Positions 45,307 through 60,700 of a DNA stretch of 64,000 bases are shown here, piece after piece. Under the pieces are notes generated by a model. That model worked only from the letters and a program-made list of their open reading frames with translations. It had not been told where the DNA came from and made no database searches. The position numbers and the translations under genes were made by a program. How positions within the stretch are numbered: position 1 is the first letter of the stretch; each line of letters begins with the position of its first letter. The stretch is from Nelumbo lutea (taxonomy: Eukaryota > Streptophyta > Magnoliopsida > Proteales > Nelumbonaceae): assembly GCA_022828595.1 (NCBI GenBank), contig JAKGHH010000003.1, forward strand, positions 12,214,934-12,278,933. Reading direction: 5' to 3'.

Positions 45307-45569
45307 ATCATGGCATATATCCATTTCCAACCCGATGCACTTTACGGTACTTTGATCCTCGACATGGACTGGCATGGCAGAATTCAACAGAGAGAACACA
45401 ATTCAGTAATGGTTGTAAACTTGATTATGCGAAGCTGATAGTCTGTACAACCTGAAAACTTTACAATTTTCTTTATCAAATGCATTTCATATGAATTAGA
45501 TTGGACGAACGGGCTGAACATCAACCCGTCTTCCACTCTAGCCAGATTCCTACAAATATAATGGCCATG

Positions 45570-45575
<6 letters not shown>

Positions 45576-45606
<31 letters not shown>
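45576..45606. repeat. (GA)n microsatellite
   Basis: About 15 GA units just below the 3' end of BTAF1, probably in its 3' UTR or just beyond. Confidence 0.9.
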
Positions 45607-45607
<1 letters not shown>

Positions 45608-45706
45608 AAAAAAAATAAAAAAAAAGAATTAAGGTGACGGCATCAAAATCGCGAGCCCATGGACTCTTTTAACAATATACACTCTGTACACTGACTGCAG
45701 CTTGCT

Positions 45707-48700
45707 TCAGCCATTAAGCTTTGCTAGGAATTGGCTGAGATTGTATTCCTCTGCATACTGTGACTGGTCCCAAAGCTCCTCTAGTCCACCAAGGATGGCT
45801 TTCAACCCTTTCCCCCCACCTATTGGTTTTGAGTCTCCGTCAAAGTTGCCATCTGAACTCTTTGAAACAGCAGAACCCTGGTTCATCCAATGGAAATGGA
45901 TTAGTTATGTCCAGAAAAACATGGCAGTTTATACTTTCTACGAGAAAGTCTGAACTGCATTAATTTAGATTGTCAGAGCTGCATTTAGTAATTGTGGACC
46001 AAAATCACCTTTCTGCTGGCCTGTGCGGGTGTGAATAGATCAAGTAACTGGTCCGTATTCATTGTTTTTAGACTAGTGTTCTCAGCATTTATGACAGCAT
46101 TGGCAACTGACAGTTTAAACTTTTGGAGGCTCATAACTTTCTCCTCAAGGGTTCCACGCATGATCAGCCGATGGACATTCACAACTTTGCGCTGACCCAA
46201 CCTGTGTGCTCTGTCCATTGCCTGCATAAACATTACAAACAAATGAAACTTGTTAATTATAAAACAGGTTATAGGCTTTCCCGCCCTCCAAATTTAGTCA
46301 TAACCAGCCATGGCTCAGACGATTTATGGGATGTCTGAAAATGAGCAAAAAGGAGCAGTTTTGTGAAAGTCTTGTAAATGACATCATATACCACAACATA
46401 TATTCCATTTTTATAGACTAGCCCCACTTGTCACATTACATAATGAAAATGAATTCCTTAAATTTTCAATACATAAAGGGTGTAATATGATTTCCTAATC
46501 ACAAAGGATAGGGGGTTTTAGGCTTAACAATGTTGGACAGTTTATGCCCTCGAAATCCACTAATTGCTGCAAACATATTTTATTATGAATAAAATTTATT
46601 TGTAAAATCAGTGTCATGGGTACTGGTTTCTGTAAATGCACTTGATCTGCATTTTAGGATTGTGATCATTTACTGGTTTGAACTACTGAATTGGAAATAT
46701 GACGATCAGTATACGGCTAAAATGTTTTAAACTAGTGGCTAGACCTAGGAACGCTTTGCCGAACAAGGTTGACATGCAAATACTACCTTGTGAGAAGGGG
46801 CAATATGTCTCTATTGTCGGAGTTGACTCTAGGTATGAGCATAGATGTTTGTGAATCATTGAACTGTACCCATTTCAGATGACTCCTACACTATGATTGG
46901 TAAAGTATCTGGTCGTTGTTTTAGATTTTATTGCATTTGACATAGCTAGCCAGTGATGTTTAATTGAGAGATATACATGGATGTCTTGGTACATTCATGA
47001 AAAAAATAACAAGTGTTCATTGTGACAGGGCCTGCTATTTCATCATATGTCTTCTATGATGGATTCCCCATAAATCCTGTCAACGGGTGATTTCGAAATG
47101 TTTTTTCACTTGGTTTGCAAATTATAATCCAAGGGACATCATGAAAAGGATAGGCACTAGATGTCTGTAAGGAAATAAGTCCTTCCCTATCATTCCAAGT
47201 GTAAAAAAGTGTGAGAAAAAGGACTATATTGATTGCTCGTAATACCTATTGGATACCATCTAGGTCAAACTAATGTTGTTAGGCCTGTGGGTGGCTAGGC
47301 CTGGCAAAACCTACCTCCAGATTAGGCTTGGGCCAAGTTGGACTCAATCCAATACTACGCAGCATGCTACACAGCATTGCATAATCACCTACTGCCAATA
47401 GCATTCTACTTGAACCTGATTACCACATTGGATGCTATCTTTAATTTGGATTATTTCCAAATTAGTTTGGATTTGTTCCTATTTGGCATTAAGCTGAGAT
47501 TTGGGGGAAATCCCAATCCAAACCAATCACCACCCAGCATTGGATGCTATGTTATACAACCCGAAGTCACCGCGACAGAAGTAGGAGTGCAAATGGACCA
47601 AATTATGATCCAATCCGCATTCAAATCCAAAATCCAAATCCAAACCAATCACCACCCGGCATTGGATGCTATGTTATAAAATCCGAAGTCACCCCGACAG
47701 AAGTAGGAGTGCAAATGGACCAGATTATGATCCAATCTGAAATCAAATCCGTTCCAAATTTATTGGATTTGGATATTCCCTTGTCGGATTTTTGGATTCG
47801 ATAATAGAAGCCGATAAAAAATTATGATCCAACTGTTCTTTCAACAAAATGAGTCACATCCATCCTAATTTCATTTTTCTCATTTTTCTTGAAGTAAATC
47901 TCTTCCAGTTCTTTAAAAGTTTTTCTCGCAAATTTTTTCTTCTCCTATGAATTGAACCCCAAACACTTTGCTCACTTACACTTCAATATTCACAATCTTT
48001 TCCAGGTCAACTGTTCTTTCAACAAAATGAGTCACATCCATCCTAATTTCATTTTTCTCATTTTTCTTGAAGTAGCTTTTCCTTCCACAATTTCGCAGTC
48101 TGAACCTGCCTGATTTTTGTCATTCAATGGCTTTGTCCCGTAGTTCCTTTTCCTTGTACACCCTAGGACCTGCCACACCCTACAACTGAACCGAACCTAG
48201 TTTATTGGAGATTAAACTACAGCACAAAGTCCCTGGCTTGCCAAGCAACCTACAACTGAACCGAATCAACCCGTGAACAATAGTTTAATCTCCAAGAATT
48301 ATTAAAAAATTATTTTTTTATAGCAAAAATACACAATAAAATAAAATTTAAAAAGCTAAACAACAGTAGTTTAAACTCCAATAATTATTGAAAATTTTCT
48401 ATTAAATAAAAAATAGATATATACATAATTATTTAAAAAATATTTATCACAAAAAACAATAAAAAATTACTGAAATTCAATAAATATTAATTTTAGTACA
48501 GATAAATATATAATAAATAAAGATTAAGTTTTTAAAATTATTATTAGAAAACAATAAATTTTTTGCAAGTTATTTTTCTAGAATTATTAATTGGTATAAA
48601 TGATATTAGTTATTTACAATATTATTTGAATAGTACCATTATTTAAATTTTAAAATATTAATTACTTGTTGAATTTAATAATCCATAAAATTATAGTACT

Positions 48701-51700
48701 ATTAATACATAATTTTGTTATTTTAACTATTTAAAATCTAGTTATGCTAAATATTTCGTTATTTAAAATATTTAGTTATTTAACTAAATAATTAAAATCT
48801 TAATCTATTTATTATAATTGAAAGTTATTCAGTAACTTTTTAAAATATATTATTAATTGATTTAAAACATTAATTTTAATATCTTGTTCTTTAAGATATT
48901 TAGTTATTGAAATATTTAAATAATATTTCATTTTTAATGTTAGATTTTTATTATTTGAATAACATTTAGATTGAATAATCCAGAAAATCATAATTTATAT
49001 TGTTTGTACATAATTTCGTGATGAATTTTGTAAAAACATATAATTACTAATAATACGAATATTATTAAATCAATTACAATTATTTTTTCTTTTTAATAAA
49101 TATTTTAAATTTATTATATAATTTTGTTAGAATATTTAAATAATTCTTAAGTTTTTTAATTTAAACTTTCTTTAGTAGATGTAGATAAAAAGTGGGGGAG
49201 AAGGTAAATAAGAATTAGAGATAACTAAGGAGAGAAACTCCTTACTAAATTAGAGATAACTTAGGAGAAAGTTGAGGATAGTAGGGGAGGTTGTTTAAGA
49301 GAAATTTTAGGATATTGGAACATGGTGGAGAGTAGAATTTCTTAGTTTCGAAAATGACATGGATTAAAAAAATTAATAAATTAAAAAAAAGGAGAAAACC
49401 TGCCTATAAATCCAAGGCACATGGTGTCTAGTAATAGTCCGGGATACAAAAGTTTTCAGTCACCTTCAACTTCCAAATTCTTGAAGTTAGACTGCTTAGA
49501 AAAACCTAGACCTTTCAATAAAGCCATCAGCTTAGCCTTTAGTGAATCTCAACCTCTAAAGGTTCCAAAGATATAAACATCACCTTGCCTGAAGAGTCTC
49601 CGAAAAGGCAAAAACATCTCCTGTACCTTCCCTTCCTGGGTTTGCATGGAGAGCTCCCATCAAAATTTAGTTTTATTTTGTTACATGCTGAACATCTAAG
49701 GTTTTCATCACGTTGCCCTCAAGGACCTAAAGACCGTAATAACACAAGTCCTCACATACACACAAGTACTGCATAACAAACCTAAAAAGGAACTTTCCAA
49801 AAAGAAAAACCAACTTAGGAACCTATAAATGGAGGTCTCCCAAAGGAGGCCGGTTATGTAGGCAGCCCCTCCAAGGGCTGGCCAACTTTTTTCCCCTTTG
49901 CCCTCCTCCCTATGATCCAGACTGCCGTTCTCCTTAGACCTTCAGGGCTAGACCACCTCAGTGCTGAATTCCATAGACCCACACCTGGAGTTAGTGAGAA
50001 GATGATCTCTTTTATATCTATTCCTATGCTTAACAAGTTATTAATCATATGTATACCTCAATAGATGGTAGCGCAGTATTTGCACATTTCATATTGGTAG
50101 AACTTGTTAATCCAGAGGTTACAATTTTAAGTGAAAAGGATAGGGAGCAAAAAGGAATATATGATTTGCAACCACATGTTACAGGACAAGCAGCATTTAG
50201 AAATTGCAAACTGACCCAAGGCAAAGAATAATACCTGGTGATCTCTCATTGGATTCCAATCATGTTCCATGAAAATAAGTGTATCAGCTGATGTCAAGTT
50301 CAAACCAAGCCCTCCAACTGCCAAAAGTAACATGTGAGCAATTGTTCTGAGCTGAATCAACTATTAAACAGTCAATATCTTACCATGTGTTGTCAGTAGG
50401 AGTACATCAATGGTGGGGTCTGAATTGAAGGCTTTCACAATTTCAAAACGCTTTTCTGGTTCAATAGAACCATCCAACCGCAAGTATGTGACACTGCTTC
50501 AAATGGAAACCATTATTAGACACAGCAAGTGTTAACATTAGAGATCTGTTTTACATTGCAAAATCAAGGATAAACATCATCACATTATCAGTGACAATAA
50601 TTTTAATGCTTAGGAAAATGGAGAATAGTTTTCTACAATGTTCAGAGAACCAGACCAGGCATAGAACCAGAGAAGGGAGAGGTTCACAGGTCAGAGGTTC
50701 GACCGGGGTCGAACCATGATGATGTGGCATATACATATATATATATACTATGGGTCATATAAATACTGTATGTAATATATTTTACAACTTTTAATGTACT
50801 TAAATATGGTGGATGGATGGTAAGCTTCTTAATTTTTAAAACAAATGACTAGGGTTCAAGCTTTTTAACTTTCATTTTTTTAAATACATGCATAATAATG
50901 TAATATGTATAATAAATAGTCATTAATTAGCACAATTAAAGAGGTGGATTAGCGGTAATTAAGTAATCTGTGAAAATAAGAGGTCTTTGGTTCAAATCTT
51001 GTTAACAACATTTTAAAATTTCACTTATGCACCTTGGCAGTTTCATAAAACAGGGACTGGTTCACCAGTTTTCCGGTTCAACCGGCCGGTCAGCCGGTTT
51101 TCAGCGGGTTTTGAGCAAGTCCGGTTATTGGGGTATGACCAAACCGGTCAGAGTCCCAGGTCACAGTTCAACCGGTTCAACTGGCCGTCCGGTTTTGTAA
51201 ACACTGGTCTTCTAGACTATTATCATCAATGTTTACAAATAGTTTTTTTGAGCCACAAGCAATCAAATGGTTGATATATGATGCCATACAACCATGAGCC
51301 ACATAATCAAGCGTGTGGCATTTCCACCCCACCCAATCTAAGTGGAAATTGAGAATATCTCAGGGATATTCCACAAATCATGCAAAGTAGGAAAACAAGT
51401 AGAGGAGGTTTAGGTTAAGAATGGGAAATTAATGAAAAATTTTAACAGAAATTTAGAGAATGTGACCAATCAGGAATTGAAAACATTAAACACAAATAAG
51501 AAAATGCATATACCAATTAATTTAAAGAATGTGAACAACGAGGACCTGAAAAAAATCATGATTAAATAACGTCTGTTTTCTTTATAATGCTTGAGGTCCA
51601 ACAGGTATACATACATGCAAACCAAATACTTGTATCCAGGTTCCTTCCTTCAACATAACAATAAATTTTGCCAACGGATGATGTAGTACAGGAAGGGGAG

Positions 51701-54700
51701 AGAAATAAGAAATGTAACCCCTCGCTAGTAGAGACAAGAGAGACAAGAAATGATAGAGAAACTGGAGCAAGCTCCGACAACCACAATTCCTTGAATCTTA
51801 AGACTGTTTGGTAAGAATGCAAAAAGCATATGCATCAATGTAAATGCAAATTCATCAAAAAGTAAGAATTGCAAACTTGGATTGGTTTTGCATTGATAAA
51901 TTCTGTATTATGTTTGGTTGTGATACAAGTACAAATTTCAAGACCAGAAGTTTTTTACTTTAAGAGTAAAGAAAAATTCATTAAAAGGCAGAAAAAGATA
52001 GCACATAAGGAAGGTGATAAGGCATCATTCGAGAGAAAAAATAAAACCCCCAAAACAACCTCAGTACTATACCCTTACTTGGGCAATTACAACTTACAAT
52101 CTCCTATCCCATTTTGAATGCAAAACGCCAGAAAAAATTACATTCATTTTCAGTGCAAAGTCGTATTTGTACCAAATAAGTATAAAACCGAACTAGAGTA
52201 CAGATTTGCTTCAGAACACAGCCAAACTTTCATTTATGAAATCAAGCCTATCACTTCAATTGCACTGGCTCTATTTATCAAATCAAGCCTATCATTTATC
52301 AAACTGGCTAACTTTAATAGAACCCTGTTTCAACTAGGAAACTGACCAAAAACAACTTCTGACTGCTTGAGAACAAAGGCAAACCCTTGGGTAATTCATA
52401 AACACCTAAATAAATACTTAAACCTTTAAAATAACTTTAAATACCCACTACATATTCTAATTAAACTAAACAAACCAAAAGCAACTCCAACATAAATCAA
52501 GAAAATGGGAAGATACAAATTCCATTATTGACTAGCACCTTATCACTACAATCGCCTAAGCACTATCAAGACATGTTGAATTTATAAGATCTTGGTCACT
52601 ATGCACAGATAACAACCTACCTAACAATACCAACCAAAACTGGAAATAGGCTGACAGAAAGGCGAACTGATTGCATCTTTACCTTTTCTAAATTCTGAAA
52701 CCACTCCAATAAGACTACTTAAACTAATTTGATACTCCAAGATAATAAATATGGAGTCTCTTTACTTTCTTCAACTTATGAATCACCAACTTATCAGATT
52801 ATAAGTCATCACCGTGGATATGCTATATCAATAAATCCAATTGCACTCTCATATAATTTAAAAGTTATTATACAATTTAATTTATAAATTATACAGATCA
52901 ATATTATACATGTTGTATATGTAAAGGCATGCAACCAAATTCATCAAATAGAATAAATCCACTACCGTACAATTTATCCTAAATTACTCCCACCTCAGCC
53001 CAAATCAATATTCCAACTATATGGGGTTTGCTAGATGAATCATGCATTGACAATATTCTAGGTAACAGTAGCACCCAGTTACCAAGCCAACACTAATGCC
53101 TTTCACTTGCACATACCAAATTGAGATATTTGCTAATATATCAAAACTTTCTAGCATTGGGGAAATATCAAGAGATATTTTAGAATTTTCAATTCCAGCC
53201 TTCTCCAGAGATTTGTGTTTTGATGATTGAAAAAAATGAAAAATGCTTGCAGAAATTCCACTATGATTTGGTGAAATTGCAAATTTCCCAAAAAGCAGAA
53301 AAGACAAAGCCTGCTTGCATAACACCAAGAATCCTCCCAAAACCTCACTTTTTCTCAATTGCACACTTGGAATTTGTAACTTGTGGCCATAGTGTCCTAT
53401 AAAATAATTCCACTGGCTTGACTAGATGATTTCACATTTTGCATTGCTGCATGCACGATCTTGTCTACATGTTATGGCTCAACCAGACAATTGCACTGTA
53501 TTCAATTTCTCCAAATCTCAATCAAAGGTAAAAAAAAAAAAAAGGAATTACAGGACAAGTGCCAAATATATACAAACAGCACGCAATTCCTACAAGCCTC
53601 AAGAACAAGAGAAGCATTGATCCAGTAGCTACTTTTCTTCAATAACCAAATAGTATGAACATTAAAGAATTTATTGCAAGGCAATTACAGAGGATATAAA
53701 GTTATACACCTTAGTTAAAAGCCATTCTCAATTTGGAGGGGGAGGAAGAGGGAAAAGGAAGTGGAAGAGAGTAATACAGAATAATAATATGTTCAATATA
53801 AGAAAACAATGGACTGAAACCTTGGAATATAAAGTATTGACAGAGAAGATTATTTCTAACAGGATTAGTCACCAAGAGAAGAGAATTAGAAAATATATGC
53901 ATGTTTACATGCAATTACCGAATGCAAAAAGTTAAGCAATAAAAAATATACCTTTTCATATGAGTTTGAAATAAGTCCCTTTCAATTATGTCCAACAAAC
54001 CCTGCATGCAGTGATCATTTAAGAAGGGGATGATAGAATGACCACAACATAAAACAGCATAAAAATCTAAACCAAACATCAAAGAGAAATGATACTTTGT
54101 GCTGAGCAAATATCAAAACTCTGTGCTGTCCAACACCAACGGCACCTTCAGAATTGGAAGCATCAATACCTATACCACATTCTTCCAGTATTTCTTGAAG
54201 AGCAACTAACTTAGGAGAGTGGTGCAATTCACGAAGGGCTGAGATAAAGTCAGAACTGTCAGGCATGAGTTCAGACAGAAAACTTGTCAGGGAATCTGGA
54301 AGCCTTTCACCAATGACAAGCAACGGGTGACTACATAGCTTTAGAAGGTATTGAAGTGCCTGTAATGTAAAATTAGGAGTGAGTACAGTTAGTTATAAAG
54401 TGATAAAATAAAATGCACTGGTAATAATTGAATTGCCACTAAACCTGGAAGACATGTGATGATGCTCCCCGTGAAAGGCTATTTCCTTCTGTATCGTGTG
54501 AGCTGTTTTGTTTTACAATAGATGACATTTCCTTTTTCACATCTGAAGCAGAGAACTGTTCATATAGTTTTATCTGGATAGGGCTCAGGTCACAGTATCG
54601 ATCCTGGATAATTTTCTCTGGTAGATCAGACAAAACCTCATCTTTTGTTCGACGGAGCAGGAATGGCATGACCTATCATGTAAAGGAAACCATGAGTTGA

Positions 54701-57700
54701 CAATTGGACAAAATTGCAAAATCTCTTCTTGATTATCAAATGCTCATACGACAAGGAAAAAACCTGCTTATGTAATGCTTCCATAGCAAGGGCACCTGCT
54801 TCAGCATCCTTAGCAGAACATTTAGAATCTCTAGCTGCTAGCAATGGTTTCCCGTAAGTTGCTTGGAACTGAAGAAATAACACCAAGTTAGATGATTTTT
54901 ATCGACAAACATTCAATACATTATAAAAACAGTCAGAACATCCACCAGCCATGATGGAAGAGAATATGTCAAAATCATCTAAACTGATTTTCTTACTTAG
55001 CAACCTTATCTGCTGCTCTATTCCCATGGCGAATATAGATCACACACAGATTAAAAAGAACATCCACCAATGTTTGACACTTTAAGGGCATAGAAAAGAA
55101 AATCTAAAGGAAAGAAAGATCCAAAGACTCACAACCTATGTTCATTGTAGCAAGCCCAAACAGCTATTCATTCATATAACAAACAGAAAAGGCAATAAAG
55201 TAGTTAACTGGTCACATAAGGCTTTCATCAATCCTTGACAAGACCAGAATGCTAGGACAATGATGAAGGTGAAGACATTTCATAATTCATATAAACAATG
55301 TAACTTCTGGCTAGTAGATGCAGACAAAATTTTTTTTTTGACAGGAAACGGTAACTTTCATTAGATAAAACCATAAGAAACAACTGTCACCTTCCAAAGT
55401 AAAAGGTGACCCCTGAATAACAAAAATCTTACAACACTGCACAAAACAAAAACTCCCCATTCACCCCCTGTTTTGCAAGGTAGTCAGCTAAAGAATTTGC
55501 TGACCTCCTAGACCAATACACTTTTGCATCCAGCTCCCTTGTGAGGCTCAATAATTCCCTTACCTGTTGTCCAAGGGACCACGTTCCCAAACTGTTTGAT
55601 TGCAGCCATCCTACTACTAATTTTGAATCCTCCACTTCCAACTGTTGGAAACCCAATTGCTTGGCCCATCTGAGCCCCTGGAAGAGCGCCAAAACTTCAG
55701 CTCTAAGCGAGTCCCTCACACCTACTGGGCCAGAATACAGAGCTAGGATTTTTCCTTCCGCATCTCTAAACACACCCCCTATTTCCAGAAGGTCCGGGGT
55801 TCCAAATAGAGCTGCCATAAAAGTCCAGTTTGACATGACACTGCAAAGGAGGGGACCAAACTTCTTTTATGGTAGGTGATGAAGTAAAAGATCTTGCTGA
55901 AATATTCCAGCCTCTAATCAAATCATCTGTAGAGACATCCTTGACCAATTCAAGAGTTTTCAGCCAATGTACTGCCTTGATGGTGATCCCTTCAATAACT
56001 TCAGGAGCTGATTTTTCTTTCCCTTGGAAAATCCTATTGTTTCTCTCTTCCCATACTGCCCACAAGATAGCTGCCCTCGCTGTTCTTCACATCACCCTTC
56101 CTTTCTTCTTTGGTTGTCGGAAAAAGCTAGGGTCAAATAAATCTGCTACACCTGTGAGAGGATTCCACCTACAATCAAACAGAGAGGAGAACCAATCCCA
56201 AATTAGAGCACTAAAAGGACAAGAAATTAATAGGTGACTCACCGTCTCACCATTCCCCAAACAAAGGCTACAGACATGAGGTGACAAGCACCAATTTGGT
56301 CTCTTTCTTTGAAGCACCTTCAAGTATTTATTTTTTGGAGAAACACTTCCCAACAAAACGCCCTTACTTTTGGGGGGATAGGAGCGCTCCAAACTTCTTT
56401 AACAGGAAAAGAGGAAACCGGGCTAAGTCGGACCAAAGCATTAAAAAACGAAGAACAAGAAAAACTACCTGTAGAAGTTTCTGCCCAAACTCTACTGTCC
56501 GGAGAGTAGTGGTCTAGAAAAACTAAACTTAGAAGAGAAAAAATATCAATTGTTGACTCCACTTCTGAGTCCCTCAAACCTCTCCTTAGTCCCAATCCCC
56601 TGGAATACGAAAAGAAGAGATAAATTGAGATTTTTTCAAAGAAAGGAAATAAAGGTTCGGAAATCTATCCTTAAGAGGAGATTCCCCAATCCACAAGTCC
56701 TCCCAAAAAACAATTTTATTACCCACACAAGCATCATACTTGATGAAAGGATAGAAGAAAGGCAAGATACCAACAATATCTTTCCACGGGGAAAAACGCG
56801 AAGCCCTTGGGTCGAGTCCAGCGTTCCATCCATTTGCTGCCATTCCATGAATACTTCTTATCACCTTATGCCATACACTCTCTTGCTCCTTAGGAAACCT
56901 CCATAACCATCTGCCTAACAAAGCTGCATTTCTTATTCTAATATTTCCAATCCCTAAACCCCCTTTGTCTTTCTTTCTAGACACCACTTCCCATTTTACC
57001 CTATGATCCTTTTTGGTATCTCCAGGCTCCCATAGGAACTCTCTCATTTTTTTCAATTTGATTTGCAATCTTAACAGGCAATTTGAAGGTAGACAAAAAG
57101 TACACTAGCAAATTTGCTAGTGTTGACTTAATTAGAGTGATTCTACCCCCCAAAGAAATGTAGTTCCTTTTCCAACCCGCTAGTCTTTTTGAGAATCTTT
57201 CCAAGACTGGGTACCAAAAGCTAACAAACCTCGGATTTCCTTCCAAAGGTAAGCCTAAATACTTAGGGGCCATTCACTTACCTCACAACCTAGAGATCTA
57301 GCCAACAATGCCACCTGACCTTCTTGCTTATTAATTCCAGCTACACAGCTTTTATTCAAATTTACTCTTAAGTTGGAGACCTTTTCAAAATTCTCTACCA
57401 AGACCTTTAAATTTTCCAACTCCTCTGGATCTCCTTCACAAAAGAGGATCAAGTCATCAACAAATTGAAGGTGGGTTACAACTATTTCATCCCTCCCTAC
57501 TCTCCACCCTTTAATCAAATTTCTAGCATTGGCTCTAGTAATCTGGACACTCAACACATCAACTATCAGGGTGAAAAGGAGAAAGAGGGTCCTCTTGTCT
57601 TAATCCTCTCTTTGCTGGGAAGAAATCCTTGGCCACCCCATTTACTAGAATGGAGTAGTGACATGAAGAGATATAGCCCTTAACCCACATGCACCACCTT

Positions 57701-60700
57701 TCTCCAAATCCTCTGATTCTCAATACTTCCAGTAAAAAGTCCCAATCCACCAAATCATAGGCCTTCTCCAAATCTAGTTTGCAAATCAGACCCTTTTCTC
57801 CTTGTCTTTTTCTGTAATCCACACATTCATTGGCAATAAGGATCTGATCAATAATTTGTCTTCTTGACACAAATGCCCCTTGGTTCGGAGAAATCAAAGA
57901 AGGTAGTACCTTTTTTATTCTTTCTACCAAGACCTTTGATATAACCTTATACATACTCCCAATTAGGCTTATGGGCCTAAAATCCTTTGGGTGGTTTGCA
58001 TTTATCTTTTTAGGAATCAAAGCTATGAAAGTAGCATTGGCACCCGAATTTATCTTACCTCTCTCAAAGAATTCCAAGAAGACCTCCATTAAATCACCAC
58101 CTATAATATCCCAACAATCTTGGTAAAAGGCCATTGTGAAACCATCTGGGCCTGGGGCTTTAGATCTTTCCATTGAAAAAATAGCATCTCTTACTTCTTG
58201 GACTTCAAAATTCTTTTCTAGTTGATCCATCAAAACTCTATTCCCAGGTAGCCAATCAAGGTCAGGGATTTCTTCTCTCTCTCTTCTTGGGCTGTCATAA
58301 ATGGATTTGAAATGCTCTACAAAGGCTCTTGATATCTCCTCCTCACTTGTAATCACTTCCCCATTCCATTCCAGCCTCCCCACAAAATTCTTTCTCTTCC
58401 TTCCATTTACTAAGGTGTCAAAAAATTTGGTATTCCCGTCTCCCTCCTTCAGCCACTTACACCTGGATTTTTGTCTCCAACTTATCTCCTCTTTCCTTAT
58501 GATTTCATGCAATTCCTGTTTCAGCTTCCAATGCTCTTCCCTCTCTCGTACTGTCATTCTCCTCTCTGCCTCACCTCCATCAATTGGCAATCCACTCTTC
58601 CAAATTCTTCCTTGTTCCAAGCTTTGATTCTAGCTTTTAGGGCCTGCAACTTTTTATAGAATTTGTACCCTTTCCATCTGAGTTCCACTTGGTCTTCTTC
58701 CCACCACAATTGAACCTTTTTTATAAAATCAATATGTAGCAACCACATGTTCTCAAACCAGAAGGGACATGGCCCCCTTCCTATGTTTTCTTGGGATAAC
58801 CTAACTGGACAATGGTCTGAGGTAGGTCTAGGGAGAGCCCTCATTGCTAGTCCCCTCCAAGCAGATTCAAATTCTGAAGAGAATAAGAATCTATTTAATT
58901 TACACAGGGGTTCTTCTTGGAAGTTGGACCAAGTGAAGTTTGCTTGCAACATAGGTAGCTCTCTCAATTCATATGAGTCCACAAAAAGGTTGAACTTTCT
59001 CATGCTAGAGGTCACCCTATGATTTGAATTGGTAGTTTCATTTAGGAATCTTATGACATTAAAGGTTGAACTTTCATTTTGGTAGTCTCTCAATTCCTTC
59101 CTTCCTGTACCTCCTCTTTCATAATCCACACCACACCTAAGTCTTTCGACTACACTCATCTTTTTTCTTCTTGTTTTAGAATTCTCTCCCTCCCCTTTGT
59201 TTAAAGCTTTTAACCGAGTTACTTCTTGTCCTTTTTTCTTATTCTTGCTAAGTTTTTTATTTGCCTTTTTAGTTCCAGCACCACTCTTATTAGTCTCCCT
59301 CTCCTTTTCCATAGAAGTAGTCCCAATCAGTTCCGTCCCCTCTTCTGATCCCAACCTGGAGTAAATTTCCACCTCTATCAACTGCTTGAAAAGGATCACT
59401 ATTAATTCCCAAATTCTCTCCCCTTCCTCCTTAGACCCTTCTACATCCTCACCGACCCCCATCTCCTGTGTTACTCCCGCCGAGTCACTAGGAACCACAG
59501 CTGTTGGGCAGGACTTGGAGACACCTGCAGGCTGAACAGGCAAGACAACCGGAGAGAATAGGATTAGTTGAAACAAAAAAAGGAACTAAGAGGATTGGCA
59601 CAGCATACTGGGCTTCAAAGGGTCTGCACTAATCTCCACAAAAGACTGGACTAAAGGGATTTTAAGTCGGGGATTCTCCTCCAAACCAACTTTTGAAGGG
59701 AAAGACGGGGATGAGGATAATCGTGTAGCTTTGCTTGCTGAATGCTGACAAGGAGGCACTCTACTAACACTTGGCTATGTCTCTGGACAGGGATAGGAAC
59801 TGATCCATCTTTGACCAAGGTATTGTCCTTGCCCAGGTGAGGAACTACTGCACCGTAGCTCTTCTGAGTTCCCAAAAGAAGTCCAGAGGGTGCTGGTGAA
59901 GAAGGTTCGAACAGAAGTCTTGTTCCCATCTCCGTTTCCTCCAAGAAACTTTTGCCACACCTACTTTTGACGCTGCCTATACTGGAACCTCCAGAAATTT
60001 CCACAGCAGTCTTTTCCCCTTCAAAGTTTACCCAATCTGAATCAAACTCATCCTCTTCCTCTTTGCTTCTGCTATACCTCGGATTTGGTCGTTCAGGGCT
60101 GGTGGAGTAAGAGACCAGCCTCGGCCTCCAAAACAGTTTTTCCGCAGCCTTAACAGATTGAACCTTCGAACAGGGCTGAGATGGGACGATGATAGACATC
60201 TTTTATCATCTCCTGTTTTCTTTGCCTCTCATCACGTGGTCACTTAAAGTGGCATGTGACTTAGCTCTAAGTTGGGCCCTGGTCCACTTTGAGTTCCATG
60301 TTAAGAGGTGTAGAAGCAATCGAGTGGAATATCTCATCACTGTAGCCGCCCCTGTCTTCAATATTAGACTCAATGCACTGATATCTAGCTCGTCTCCCAT
60401 CAAATCTAAAAGAGCTTTATGATCTTCAAAAGGGGTAAACAGTATTGGTCCTTTTACCTTCAAATTTCTAACTAGTCTTCTGCGATAAGCCTCCAGTTTT
60501 CTGGTTTTTTTCAACTTCAACCACCAATTTCTTTTCCCAAACTACCTTTTCGGTATTGTAAGCCATTTTATCAATACCCAGACCATTCACCAAGAAATGA
60601 CTTTCAGTTTCTTTTTCCTTTTCAGGGTAAGGTTCACTCGTTTCTCCATACCCCTGCTTCAACCCCATCAATACCCAGACCATTCACCAAGAAATGACCA

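Noticed and set aside
50494..50505. Alternative BTAF1 acceptor at tttgaag (three bases earlier)
   Set aside because: It would add one Ser (KSSVTY); the family pattern HMKSVTY favours the gaagcag acceptor at 50494. NAGNAG-type alternative splicing remains possible.
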